The position numbers and the translations under genes are program-made. 8,857 nt of DNA from NCBI GenBank assembly GCA_027460605.1, contig JAPZAN010000199.1:1-8857 (forward strand). The letters are read 5' to 3'. This DNA comes from Candidatus Methanoperedens sp. GTDB taxonomy: Archaea > Halobacteriota > Methanosarcinia > Methanosarcinales > Methanoperedenaceae. Every line of letters begins with the position of its first letter. The first letter of the stretch is position 1. Shown piece after piece: positions 1 to 6,709 of this stretch. The notes under the pieces are model-generated. The model was not told the origin of the DNA. It saw nothing but the letters and a program-made list of their open reading frames with translations, and did no database searches.

Positions 1-70
1 ACTTTGCGTTCTTGGCGTGCTTTGCGGTGTTTGATTTATTCACCGCAGAGAACGCAAAGGTCGCAAAGAT
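1..70. repeat. Imperfect inverted repeat with 9-nt internal period, 3' of tgt
   Basis: The left arm (1-29) and right arm (41-70) are imperfect reverse complements around an 11-nt A/T-rich spacer, so the transcript could form a hairpin. Read in the same orientation, each arm is three 9-nt units, roughly CACCGCAAA, then two units ending in CGCAAA or a variant. The same unit returns at 3038-3066, and a related CACAGAG version at 3095-3165. The left arm may be cut by the window edge. It lies 19 bp beyond the tgt stop, so it could act as a transcript end or be a dispersed intergenic repeat; the sequence does not decide. Confidence 0.7.
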
Positions 71-88
71 AGTTTAAAATGTTTAGTT

Positions 89-1186
89 TTAACTATAATC
101 CGCTATTACACTTTTCCTGTATGCGGCAAACCTGTCCTCTAGTATCGCTTCCCTTGCTCCCTTCACTATGGACTGGATAAAGTGCAGGTTATGAATGGAC
201 GCAAGCCGAAGCGCGAGAAGTTCAGATTCCTTAAAGAGATGGTGCAGATATGCCCTCGTATAGTTTTTACAGGTGTAGCATCCGCAATTCTTATCGACAG
301 GCGCAAAATCCATGGCGAATTTACTGCGCACGATATCGATATTCCCCTCCGAGGTCATAAGGGTCTGGTGCCTTGCGTTCCTTGTCGGGAAAGCGCTGTC
401 AAAAATATCAATGCCAGACTCGATTGCATTAATAATTTCAACAGGCGAACCCACCCCCATCAGATAGCGCGCCTTATCCTCGGGAACCAGCGGGACGCTG
501 TATTTCAGTACATCATTCATTATTTCCTTTGGCTCGCCGATTGAAAGCCCGCCTATCCCGTACCCGTCAAATTCCATCCCAATCAGTTCCTCTGCGCATT
601 TTTTTCTAAGTTCTGCAAACGTCCCTCCCTGCAATATCGCAAAAAAAAGCTGGCCTTCGTTTTCTTCCACATCTCTGGCTGCCACAGCCCACTTTATCGT
701 CCGTTCCATGGAAGCCTCTACAACGCTGTACTCACTTCCATAAGCGGGACAGTCGTCCAGAATCATGGCAACATCGCTTCCCAGGATTTTCTGGTTCTGG
801 AGGCATATTTCAGGAGTATAGGAATATTTTTTTCCGTCACGAAGATTTTTATAAGTGATTCCTTCGTCTGTTATCTTGAACGGGAAATCCTTGCGTATCA
901 TCTGGAAACCACCGCTGTCCGTGAAAATAGCGCGTTCCCAGCTCATGAATTTATGCAACCCCCCGGCTCTTCGGATGACCTGCATACCCGGCGCAAGTAA
1001 GAGATGGAATGCATTGCTGATGAGCGCCTCTGTTCCCATATCGTACAGCTCTTCGGGGGTGAGCGTCTTCACCGTGGCTTTTGTGGCAACAGGCATGAAG
1101 GCAGGTGTATCTATGACGCCGTGGTTCGTTCTGAGTTTTCCAGCCCTTGCGCCTGTATTTTTATCTGTATGGATTAGCTCGTACAT
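89..1186 (-). CDS. tgt: Bacterial-type tRNA-guanine transglycosylase
   Basis: Exchanges guanine for a 7-deazaguanine base in tRNA. In bacteria this places preQ1 at position 34 of GUN-anticodon tRNAs, the first tRNA-bound step of queuosine synthesis. The 365-aa length matches the bacterial family and the protein looks complete. Visible motifs are TDSGGFQ at 89-95 (proton acceptor D90), GIDIFD at 258-263 (nucleophile D263), PTRNAR, and the zinc set C301, C303, C306, H332 in CGCYTC...HNL. The two base-specificity positions look bacterial: Cys in LDDC (C146), and Ile in GGLSIGEP where bacteria have Val and queuine-using eukaryotes have Gly. It lacks the C-terminal PUA region of archaeal ArcTGT, which works at position 15. 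The ATG lies 5 nt after the queA stop with AGGT upstream, so the genes are coupled. Transfer from bacteria is my inference. With queA broken, it may act alone or be decaying. Confidence 0.92.
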   Translation of the reverse strand: MYELIHTDKNTGARAGKLRTNHGVIDTPAFMPVATKATVKTLTPEELYDMGTEALISNAFHLLLAPGMQVIRRAGGLHKFMSWERAIFTDSGGFQMIRKDFPFKITDEGITYKNLRDGKKYSYTPEICLQNQKILGSDVAMILDDCPAYGSEYSVVEASMERTIKWAVAARDVEENEGQLFFAILQGGTFAELRKKCAEELIGMEFDGYGIGGLSIGEPKEIMNDVLKYSVPLVPEDKARYLMGVGSPVEIINAIESGIDIFDSAFPTRNARHQTLMTSEGNIDIVRSKFAMDFAPVDKNCGCYTCKNYTRAYLHHLFKESELLALRLASIHNLHFIQSIVKGAREAILEDRFAAYRKSVIADYS

Positions 1187-1191
1187 TTTCT

Positions 1192-2056
1192 TTACCTGAA
1201 AATAAGCATTGCATCGCCGAAACTGTAAAACCTGTAGGAATTTAATATAGCCTCATTATAAGCAGCCATCAGCCGTTCCCTGCTTGCAAATGCGCTTACC
1301 AGCATCAAGAGAGTGGATTTGGGGAGATGGAAATTGGTGATTATTGCATCGATATTCGATTTGAAGCCGTAAGGCGGATGGATGAAAAGCTGGCTGAATC
1401 CATCGTGTGCAACGATTTTTCCGTCCATGCATGAACTTTCAAGCGCTTTTACAGTGGTTGTCCCGGCGGCTATGAGTTTACCTTTTGTTTTATTGATTAT
1501 TTCTGCATTATCTGAGCTGATTGAAATATACTCAGGTTCCATGTTGTGGTCTTCGATTTCCTGAGCTTTAACAGGCGTGAACGTGCCAAGACCCACATGA
1601 AGAGTGACATAAGCTATACTTACACCTTTTTCTTTTATCCTGTCCAGCAGATGTTCTGTGAAATGAAGACCTGCAGTCGGCGCCGCAATTGAGCCTTTTT
1701 CCCTGGAATAGATGGTCTGGTATCGGTTCTTATCATCGAGTTTTTTCTTGATATACGGCGGAAGCGGCGCCTCCCCGATTTTTTCAAGAATGTCATTCAG
1801 GTTGCCGTTGCTGTTAAAATCAAAGCGCTTCCACGTGCCCGCCTGTACTCTTTTTACCCTGGAGTTTTGCAGGGATGACGCGGGAATCATTTAGCACAAG
1901 AGTATCCCCTACTTCAAAATAATCAACAATATCAGAAAAACGGCGGTGCTCGATATTCTGTCCAAGCACCATTAATCTTGATGAATCCCTGGGTTCTATG
2001 GGCGACTGGGCAATCAGTTCTTTCGGGAGATTATAATCGAAATCGCAAAGTTTCAT
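1192..2056 (-). pseudogene. queA: Broken queA (tRNA ribosyltransferase-isomerase), internal deletion plus frameshift
   Basis: QueA transfers the ribosyl part of SAM to preQ1 in tRNA, giving epoxyqueuosine. The N-terminal piece (2056-1820, 78 aa) carries the start of the family, including PKELIAQSP, SSRLMVL and LVLNDSRVIPAKL, and stops after GGHVEAL. The C-terminal piece is in the +1 frame (open from 1890, recognisable from about 1840 to 1192) and holds the rest: PLPPYI, AAPTAGLHFTEHLL, VTLHVGLGTFTPV, EDHNM, AAGTTTVKALES, ITNFHLPKSTLLMLVSAF and FGDAMLI. Family members have about 50 residues between these pieces, the inserted second domain, and these are absent. A single-base error therefore cannot explain the break. 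Joined by +1 slippage the product would be 287 aa, against about 340-356 usually. It starts 24 nt after the DUF62 gene and ends 5 nt before tgt, so it sits mid-operon. It could be a true pseudogene or an assembly deletion. Confidence 0.85.
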
Positions 2057-2080
2057 TGAGTGCTTAGTTCACATGCCGGG

Positions 2081-2863
2081 TTAAGTAATTTTTCTCACAA
2101 TAATCTCATCGCCGGGTTTTTTATTAAAAAATTGCGCGGCATTTCCCCGGTTCACCGCAATCTCAAGAAACCCGTGGCTTCCAATCATTGCAACAGGTTC
2201 ACCCTTCCTGCAAAACCCGTATGATTTATGGAATAAAACCTGGACATTCTGGATATCCAATACATCCCCGAATTGGAAATCCACCATGTCCGAGGATATG
2301 TTTGTGACAAGATTTCCGAACTGGTCAATGAATATAATCCTGCCCTGAAGTGAGCCGTCCTTTTTCAATCCTTTACCAAAATCAAGGTCCACATAATCAA
2401 AAATCTGTTTCCCCACAACGCTTATGTCCAGCCCTTTTGAGATATGCGCTCCAACAGGCGCAAAAATATCCCTCCCGTGAAATGTACTGGAAACCTGTTT
2501 TCGAAACAGGTTCGTGTTTGTAATCTCATAAACCTTAAAATAACCCAGGCTTTTCGCAGCAGGTATCAGGAGACCGTTATTGGGACCTATAAAATAATGG
2601 ATTCCATGAAAATCCGAGTCCGCCCTGATTGCAATGGCCCTGCGCTGAGTCCCGACTCCAGGGTCAACCACTGCAATATGTACCGTATCTGAGGGGAAAG
2701 ACCTTGCACTTATCATTAAGATGAACGCACCGGTGCGTACATCATGAGCCGGCACAGAATGGGATATATCAACAATACTGGCTGACCTGTTTATTCCATA
2801 GATTGCGCCCTTCATGGAGGCGGGATAGACATCCCCGAAATCTGAAAGCAGGGTAATTACCAT
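2081..2863 (-). CDS. SAM hydroxide adenosyltransferase (DUF62 family)
   Basis: The family uses water to split S-adenosylmethionine into adenosine and methionine and is related to the fluorinase/chlorinase enzymes; it is soluble. At 260 aa the length is normal. Motifs in order are LLSDFGD (5-11), HSVP (35-38), VVDPGVG (65-71), PNNGLL (94-99), TFHGRDIFAPVGAH (127-140), IDQFGNLVTNI (179-189) and SHGFLEIAVNRGNAA (229-243). The catalytic Asp-Arg-His triad is visible as D67, R74 or R75, and H129. The halogenases' halide-site features are not apparent, so hydrolase is the safer call. GAAGG precedes the ATG, and a TATA-like TTTTATAG lies at 2903-2896. It heads the queA-tgt operon, 24 nt upstream of queA. 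QueA also consumes SAM and releases methionine, but a functional tie is only inference from position. Confidence 0.9.
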   Translation of the reverse strand: MVITLLSDFGDVYPASMKGAIYGINRSASIVDISHSVPAHDVRTGAFILMISARSFPSDTVHIAVVDPGVGTQRRAIAIRADSDFHGIHYFIGPNNGLLIPAAKSLGYFKVYEITNTNLFRKQVSSTFHGRDIFAPVGAHISKGLDISVVGKQIFDYVDLDFGKGLKKDGSLQGRIIFIDQFGNLVTNISSDMVDFQFGDVLDIQNVQVLFHKSYGFCRKGEPVAMIGSHGFLEIAVNRGNAAQFFNKKPGDEIIVRKIT

Positions 2864-2878
2864 AATCCTTCAAGAAAC

Positions 2879-2903
2879 TTTTAATACCTGTCAAACTATA
2901 AAA
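2879..2903. promoter_or_regulatory. Divergent promoter region for tRNA-Arg (+) and the DUF62 operon (-)
   Basis: Two A/T boxes sit between the divergent genes. TTTTAATA at 2879-2886 is placed to start a plus-strand transcript about 10 nt before the tRNA. CTATAAAA at 2896-2903 reads TTTTATAG on the minus strand and is placed to start an mRNA with a leader of about 10 nt carrying GAAGG ahead of the ATG at 2863. Start sites are inferred from the usual archaeal TATA-to-start distance of about 25-27 nt. The same pair of boxes recurs upstream of the tRNA-Trp at 8818. Confidence 0.5.
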
Positions 2904-2919
2904 CCCGCTGTCAAACCGT

Positions 2920-2993
2920 GGACTCGTGGGGTAGCCAGGATATCCTAGCGGGCTTCGAACCCGCGGACCCGCGTTCGAATCGCGGCGAGTCCG
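2920..2993 (+). tRNA. tRNA-Arg (anticodon TCG)
   Basis: A full 74-nt cloverleaf. The acceptor stem is GGACTCG with CGAGTCC, followed by T8 G9. The D-arm has a short GGG stem with CC plus a G-T pair and GG in its loop. The anticodon stem is GCGGG with CCCGC around the loop CTTCGAA, so positions 34-36 are TCG, reading CGA arginine codons. The variable loop is GGAC. The T-stem is CCGCG with CGCGG around TTCGAAT, and the discriminator is G. CCA is not encoded. A T-run (2994-2999) follows directly and probably ends transcription. No intron is present. Its U34 anticodon is not a queuosine target. Confidence 0.95.
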
Positions 2994-3037
2994 TTTTTTA
3001 AACTGAAAATTTCATTTTGCAGACATAGCTTTCGCAA

Positions 3038-3066
3038 CACCGCAAAGTTCACAAAGAACGCAAAGG
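3038..3066 (+). repeat. Single arm of the 9-nt-periodic CGCAAA repeat
   Basis: Three consecutive 9-nt units can be read: CACCGCAAA, GTTCACAAA, GAACGCAAA. The array is closely related to both arms of the inverted repeat at 1-70. No matching inverted arm of this type is nearby, so this copy is solitary and lies about 30 nt before the CACAGAG-type palindrome. Confidence 0.65.
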
Positions 3067-3094
3067 TTTGAGCTAATGGCGATATAAATTGAAA

Positions 3095-3165
3095 AACCAC
3101 AGAGAGCACAGAGGACACAGAGAAAAAAATAACAAATCTCTGTGCACTCTGTGTCCTCCGTGGTT
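3095..3165. repeat. Inverted repeat of CACAGAG 9-nt units
   Basis: Two 29-nt arms (3095-3123 and 3137-3165) are reverse complements with only a few mismatches, around a 13-nt A-rich spacer. The left arm starts AACCAC and consists of 9-nt units CACAGAGAG, CACAGAGGA, CACAGAGAA. The transcript would form a strong hairpin. It sits between converging genes and could back up termination for either, but its resemblance to 1-70 and 3038-3066 suggests a dispersed repeat family. Confidence 0.75.
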
Positions 3166-3263
3166 AATTATCTGAATGGGATTGATAATCCAGAATAAAA
3201 TAATGTAATCAACTTATCTATTCAACAGTGAGATACGAAAATGTATTATAAATTCCTATGCGT

Positions 3264-3299
3264 TTAAAAAAAGAGAAAAATTCCGGTAAGAACCGGAAC
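3264..3299 (-). terminator. Hairpin and T-tract terminator of ftsZ
   Basis: TTCCGGT (3281-3287) pairs with ACCGGAA (3292-3298) around a 4-nt loop. On the minus strand the stem is followed by a T-rich tract (3280-3264, T-runs broken by CTC). It begins about 10 nt past the ftsZ stop. U-tract termination is established in archaea; the hairpin may instead protect the 3' end. Confidence 0.7.
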
Positions 3300-3308
3300 A
3301 AAAAGTCT

Positions 3309-4478
3309 TTACTGCCCTCTGCCAAAGAAATACCAGAGCAGAATCAGTATTATTAAAAGGATTATACCGATCCAGATATAAGTATTGCTGGACTTTTCTT
3401 GTACTTTAGGCTGCGGCTTGGGCGGTTCCACCCTCGGAGCAGGCTTTGGTCTTGGCGGCTCTGGTCTTGGCTCGGGTTTTGGTTCTTCAACTACGACCTC
3501 TTCCTTTTTTCCGGACACGAATGGACTCTCTACACCAGTTAAGACAGCCATTACACGAACTTTTCCTGTAAGATTATTATCCACTTTTGCGCCCCAGATA
3601 ATCCTCTTGGTATTCGGGACCTTATCCATTATCATTTCGCCGGTGACCGCGACTTCTTCCAGTGTCAGGTCTTCGCCTCCGACGATATGGATAAGAACTC
3701 CATAGCTTGCAGAAATATCCGTCACGTCAAGCAGCGGTGTACTGATTGCCTGGGCTACGGCTTTGCTTACCCTGTCTGCGCCGTCCCCTTCACCAATACC
3801 GATTGACGATACTCCGCCGCGCTCCATGACAGCGCGAAGGTCTGCATAATCAAGGTTTACAAGGCTTGGCTGGGTTATGGTGTCTGTAAGGTTCTTTACA
3901 AATGCTCCCACAAGCGCATTTGCAACATTGAGGGCTTCTTTCAATGGGAGGTTGCCTGCAACTTCTCTTAACTTTGAGTTATCAATTATTACAACCGAAT
4001 CACAGGATTGTGCTAGCAAATTGATGGCTTCTCTTGCTTTCTCTCTTCTTGCCATCTCGATTGTGAATGGTATGGTCACGCATCCGATTGTAAGAGAACC
4101 GAGCTCGCGTGTCAGCTCTGCCACCACGGGCATAGCGCCGGTACCGGTTCCGCCTCCCAGTCCAGCTACCAGGAATACGAGGTTTGAACCTTCAAGTTCG
4201 GCTTTCAACTCCCCTATATTCTCTTTGGTTGCCTGGGTGCCCATCTCCGGGTAGCCTCCGCATCCGTGTCCTTTGCACAATTTTTCTCCAAGTAGAATCA
4301 CTTTATCTGCTTTTTGAACATAAAGGTGATTCACATCGGTATTTGCGGCAATTATCCTTCCGCCCGTAATACCTTTTTCTGCTATCCATGTAGTGATATT
4401 ACAACCAGCGCCACCTAAGCCCACTACGGCAACAGACGGTTTTGCTGTTTTCGCAAACTCTTTCAAATCAGTAACCAT
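3309..4478 (-). CDS. ftsZ: FtsZ-family tubulin-like GTPase with C-terminal membrane anchor
   Basis: FtsZ polymerises with GTP to form the division ring. Residues 14-320 are a full FtsZ core: GLGGAGCN (20-27), AANTD (45-49), the tubulin signature GLGGGTGTG (106-114), the T7 catalytic loop NLDYAD (208-213, with D210 and D213), IGIGEGDG, VGGEDLTLEE and WGAKVD...VRVMAVLTGV. Unusually, residues 323-365 form a Glu/Lys then Pro-rich linker of PKPEPRPEPP type, and residues 366-385 are one hydrophobic helix followed by a short GRGQ tail. This predicts a cytoplasmic GTPase domain fixed to the membrane, whereas FtsZ normally relies on partners such as SepF or FtsA. I chose the ATG at 4478 because GGAGG lies 10 nt upstream; a longer reading from TTG at 4502 would put that site inside the gene. 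Length is 389 aa. It stands alone with its own TATA box and terminator. It may be an accessory FtsZ paralogue rather than the main division protein. Confidence 0.93.
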   Translation of the reverse strand: MVTDLKEFAKTAKPSVAVVGLGGAGCNITTWIAEKGITGGRIIAANTDVNHLYVQKADKVILLGEKLCKGHGCGGYPEMGTQATKENIGELKAELEGSNLVFLVAGLGGGTGTGAMPVVAELTRELGSLTIGCVTIPFTIEMARREKAREAINLLAQSCDSVVIIDNSKLREVAGNLPLKEALNVANALVGAFVKNLTDTITQPSLVNLDYADLRAVMERGGVSSIGIGEGDGADRVSKAVAQAISTPLLDVTDISASYGVLIHIVGGEDLTLEEVAVTGEMIMDKVPNTKRIIWGAKVDNNLTGKVRVMAVLTGVESPFVSGKKEEVVVEEPKPEPRPEPPRPKPAPRVEPPKPQPKVQEKSSNTYIWIGIILLIILILLWYFFGRGQ

Positions 4479-4488
4479 GTTTCTACAG

Positions 4489-4493
4489 CCTCC
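4489..4493 (-). promoter_or_regulatory. Shine-Dalgarno site fixing the ftsZ start
   Basis: GGAGG on the minus strand ends 10 nt before the ATG at 4478. It lies between that ATG and the alternative in-frame TTG at 4502, so it supports the shorter protein. Confidence 0.7.
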
Positions 4494-4530
4494 TTCATAC
4501 AATTGGCTTTGTAATTTAATAGCAGTTTAA

Positions 4531-4538
4531 CTATATAT
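4531..4538 (-). promoter_or_regulatory. TATA box of ftsZ
   Basis: On the minus strand the sequence around CATATATAG is a strong archaeal TATA box. A start about 25 nt downstream falls near 4508 and gives a leader of about 30 nt containing the GGAGG site. This independently supports the 4478 start. Confidence 0.65.
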
Positions 4539-4648
4539 GCTTTATCAGGCTCGGGTTCATATGGTCTTATCATCACATTCCTTCTGAACCGGTATGATGT
4601 TCCCTCTTGTTGTAATAAGCTCAATCGGCGGCGCGAGCGGTAAGCAAT

Positions 4649-4687
4649 AAATTAAATTTTTTTGATTATCGGGTAAAACCATTTAAA
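4649..4687 (+). promoter_or_regulatory. Probable promoter of guaAB-raSEA
   Basis: Two TATA-like candidates precede guaAB. AATAAATTAAAT near 4648-4659 would give a leader of about 30 nt, and CATTTAAAG at 4679-4687 would give a nearly leaderless message. GAGG lies 4 nt before the ATG at 4712, which favours the first. I cannot separate them from sequence alone. Confidence 0.35.
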
Positions 4688-4711
4688 GCAGGAACAATAA
4701 TGTAGAGGCTA

Positions 4712-5626
4712 ATGGTAAAAGTTGATAAATTCATCCACGAGAGCATCGAGAAGATTAAAAAAAATGTCAAAGGCAGGGCAATAATAGCGCTCTCCGGGGG
4801 TGTTGACAGCTCGGTCTGTGCTGTGCTTGCACACAGGGCTATAGGCGAGATGCTTACGCCCATTTACATCGACACCGGGCTCATGCGAAAAGGTGAGACT
4901 GAAAGGATAAAGAAAATCTTTTCTGATATGAACCTTCAGGTCGTCGATGGAAAGGAGAATTTCCTGCGGGCATTGAAAGGACAGACAGACCCCGAGAAAA
5001 AAAGAAAGGCGGTGGGTGAGGCGTTTATCAGGGAATTTGAAAAAGAAGCACGGAAACTCGGCGCAAGATACCTTATCCAGGGAACCATATACCCTGACAG
5101 GATAGAATCAGAAGGGGGGATTAAGAGCCACCATAATGTGGGAGGACTTCCTTCAGTAATTGATTTTGAAGGGATAGTTGAACCTTTAGCAGACCTTTAC
5201 AAGGATGAGGTCAGGGAGGTCGCAAGAGCGCTTGGATTGCCAAGAGAGATTTCGGACAGGATGCCGTTCCCTGGTCCTGGTCTTTCAGTCAGGATAATTG
5301 GCGAGGTTACTGAGGAAAAACTGGATGTGGTCAGGGCAGCCAATGCGATTGTTGAGGAAGAACTTTTAGAACAGTTCGGCCCCTGGCAGACATTTGCGGC
5401 TCTCATTGAAAAAGGCACAGGAGTTAAAGGCGATATCCGCGTGCATGGATGGATAATTGCTGTGCGCGCCGTGAGTTCAAGAGACGGGATGACCGCCGAG
5501 GCGATGGAACTTCCCTGGGATACGCTTCGGAAAATCGAGTCGCGCATCACAAGTGAGATTCCCAATGTATCGCGGGTGCTTTACGACCTGACGCCAAAGC
5601 CGCCTGCTACAATCGAGTTTGAATAA
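4712..5626 (+). CDS. guaAB: GMP synthetase, ATP-pyrophosphatase subunit (subunit B)
   Basis: Converts XMP to GMP with ATP and ammonia; the ammonia comes from a separate glutaminase subunit (GuaAA), which is not in this window. The split form is typical of archaea. At 304 aa the length is normal. The PP-loop SGGVDSS is at 28-34, followed by YIDTGLMRKGE, the YLIQGTIYPDRIES segment, GGIKSHHNVGGLP, EPLADLYKDEVREVARALGLP, FPGPGLSVRIIGEV, and the C-terminal dimerisation domain ending LYDLTPKPPATIEFE, a hallmark of the family. All parts are present in order. The ATG has GAGG close upstream. It leads an operon with raSEA, which starts 3 nt after its stop. GTP, made from GMP, is the precursor of preQ0 and so of archaeosine, which makes the pairing sensible, though co-regulation is inferred. 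Confidence 0.95.
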   Translation: MVKVDKFIHESIEKIKKNVKGRAIIALSGGVDSSVCAVLAHRAIGEMLTPIYIDTGLMRKGETERIKKIFSDMNLQVVDGKENFLRALKGQTDPEKKRKAVGEAFIREFEKEARKLGARYLIQGTIYPDRIESEGGIKSHHNVGGLPSVIDFEGIVEPLADLYKDEVREVARALGLPREISDRMPFPGPGLSVRIIGEVTEEKLDVVRAANAIVEEELLEQFGPWQTFAALIEKGTGVKGDIRVHGWIIAVRAVSSRDGMTAEAMELPWDTLRKIESRITSEIPNVSRVLYDLTPKPPATIEFE

Positions 5627-5629
5627 AAT

Positions 5630-6655
5630 ATGTCTCTTACCGGAGTTGTGCGGGAAATCCGTTCAAAGCAGAAAATCAAATTCAATCCGCCCGACAGGCC
5701 GACGGCTGTATGGACGGGTAAGGATTTGTTTGACGGGAAGCCCATTACCGCACTTACTGTGATTTTCCAGACATCGGGCTGTCGCTGGAACAACTGCACC
5801 ATGTGCGGGTACGTTTATGACAGCGCGCAAAAGCCTCCATCACACGATGAGCTGATGAAGCAGTTCGGGAATGCCATGTCACGATGTAAAGACGAGGAGT
5901 TCATATTGAAAATATTCACCTCGGGCAGCTTCCTTGACAATGGTGAAATCGATGCTGTGACCCGCAACGAGATGCTCTCGCTCCTTGGGGCTGATGACCG
6001 GGTTAAAAAAGTCATTGCAGAGACTAGGCCCGAATACGTGACCAGGGAAAAAGTCTCCGAATCCATGGCTAGTCTCGGTAAAAGATTCGAGGTGGCTATA
6101 GGGCTTGAAACAAGTAACGATGTGATACGGAAGGACTGCATCAATAAAGGTTTTACGTTCTCGGATTTTGCCAGGGCAGGCGAGGTTGCAAAGAGGGAAG
6201 GCGCAACAGTGAAGGCTTACCTGATGCTTAAACCTCCTTTCATTCCAGAAGGCATAGCCATAAACGACATGATACAATCCATCAGCGACGCGGCGCCCTA
6301 TGCCGGAACAATATCCGTCAACTTGTGCAATGTCCAGAAGGGTACGCTTGTTGATGAGATGTTCGAGCGCGGAGATTTTCGTCCCCCGTGGCTGTGGAGC
6401 GCAGTGGAAGTCCTGAAAAAAGGTAAGGCTTCAAATCCCAACATAGTCCTTATGTCCGACCCCGTGGGCGCAGGTTCGGCGCGCGGACCTCACAATTGCG
6501 GCGAATGCGATAAGGACGTGGCAGAGGCGATACGGAGCTTCTCACTAACACAGGATAGCAGTATTTTTGATAACATTGATTGCGAGTGCAGGGAATTGTG
6601 GAAAAAAGTGGTTGAGCTTGAGGATTTTACATTTGGCGCGCCGGTTGTGAAATAG
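5630..6655 (+). CDS. raSEA: Archaeosine synthase radical SAM subunit RaSEA
   Basis: RaSEA works with ArcS. ArcS adds lysine to preQ0 at position 15 of tRNA, and RaSEA cleaves the lysine adduct by a radical reaction to leave archaeosine. The 341-aa protein has an early cysteine cluster C51-x4-C56-x2-C59 in SGCRWNNCTMCGY, which binds the iron-sulfur cluster. It is followed by a radical SAM barrel with KIFTSGSFLD, ETRPEYVT, EVAIGLETSND and KAYLMLKPPF. A cysteine-rich C-terminal part (HNCGEC and DCEC) could hold further metal. It starts 3 nt after guaAB without its own clear ribosome site, so translation is probably coupled. ArcS, ArcTGT and the preQ0 synthesis genes are not in this window. The main uncertainty is between RaSEA proper and a close paralogue. 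Confidence 0.88.
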   Translation: MSLTGVVREIRSKQKIKFNPPDRPTAVWTGKDLFDGKPITALTVIFQTSGCRWNNCTMCGYVYDSAQKPPSHDELMKQFGNAMSRCKDEEFILKIFTSGSFLDNGEIDAVTRNEMLSLLGADDRVKKVIAETRPEYVTREKVSESMASLGKRFEVAIGLETSNDVIRKDCINKGFTFSDFARAGEVAKREGATVKAYLMLKPPFIPEGIAINDMIQSISDAAPYAGTISVNLCNVQKGTLVDEMFERGDFRPPWLWSAVEVLKKGKASNPNIVLMSDPVGAGSARGPHNCGECDKDVAEAIRSFSLTQDSSIFDNIDCECRELWKKVVELEDFTFGAPVVK

Positions 6656-6657
6656 AT

Positions 6658-6709
6658 GCTTTTAAGTACATCATAATACATACTAACAATACATCAATTA
6701 AGGTGTATT
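6658..6709 (+). promoter_or_regulatory. Promoter and possible operator of the antitoxin gene
   Basis: CTTTTAAGTA near 6659-6668 resembles a TATA box. AATACAT occurs twice in direct orientation (6675-6681 and 6688-6694, spacing 13 nt), with an inverted TGTATT at 6704-6709 next to the start codon. Ribbon-helix-helix antitoxins commonly bind such short repeats to repress their own gene; here that is inference. AAGGTG lies about 5 nt before the ATG. Confidence 0.35.

Larger units (their letters stand above)
2994..3308. other. Gene-free stretch between tRNA-Arg and ftsZ
   Basis: I find no convincing gene in these 315 bases. They hold the T-run ending the tRNA, one single-arm 9-nt-periodic repeat (3038-3066), one inverted repeat of the related CACAGAG type (3095-3165), an A/T-rich stretch without recognisable content (3166-3263), and the hairpin terminator of ftsZ (3264-3299). 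Gene ends flank it on both sides, since the tRNA and ftsZ converge, so it need not carry promoters. Confidence 0.6.

Noticed and set aside
182..544. Plus-strand 120-aa ORF within tgt
   Set aside because: It is antisense to the conserved zinc-binding and catalytic region of tgt and shows no family features.
1192..1890. A free-standing 232-aa QueA starting at the ATG at 1890
   Set aside because: The first 15 or so residues overlap the upstream frame and do not match the family, there is no good ribosome site, and the protein would lack the QueA N-terminus.
1192..2056. Simple one-base sequencing error in queA
   Set aside because: Restoring the frame still leaves about 50 family residues missing.
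2920..2993. Reading the tRNA as Glu with anticodon TTC
   Set aside because: The 7-nt loop CTTCGAA closed by GCGGG/CCCGC puts TCG, not TTC, at positions 34-36.
3038..3165. CRISPR-like array
   Set aside because: The units are 9 nt with no unique spacers of protospacer size, and they form palindromes.
4479..4502. TTG start at 4502 for ftsZ, adding 8 residues
   Set aside because: The GGAGG site and the predicted transcript start fit the ATG at 4478, and the extra residues have no FtsZ counterpart.
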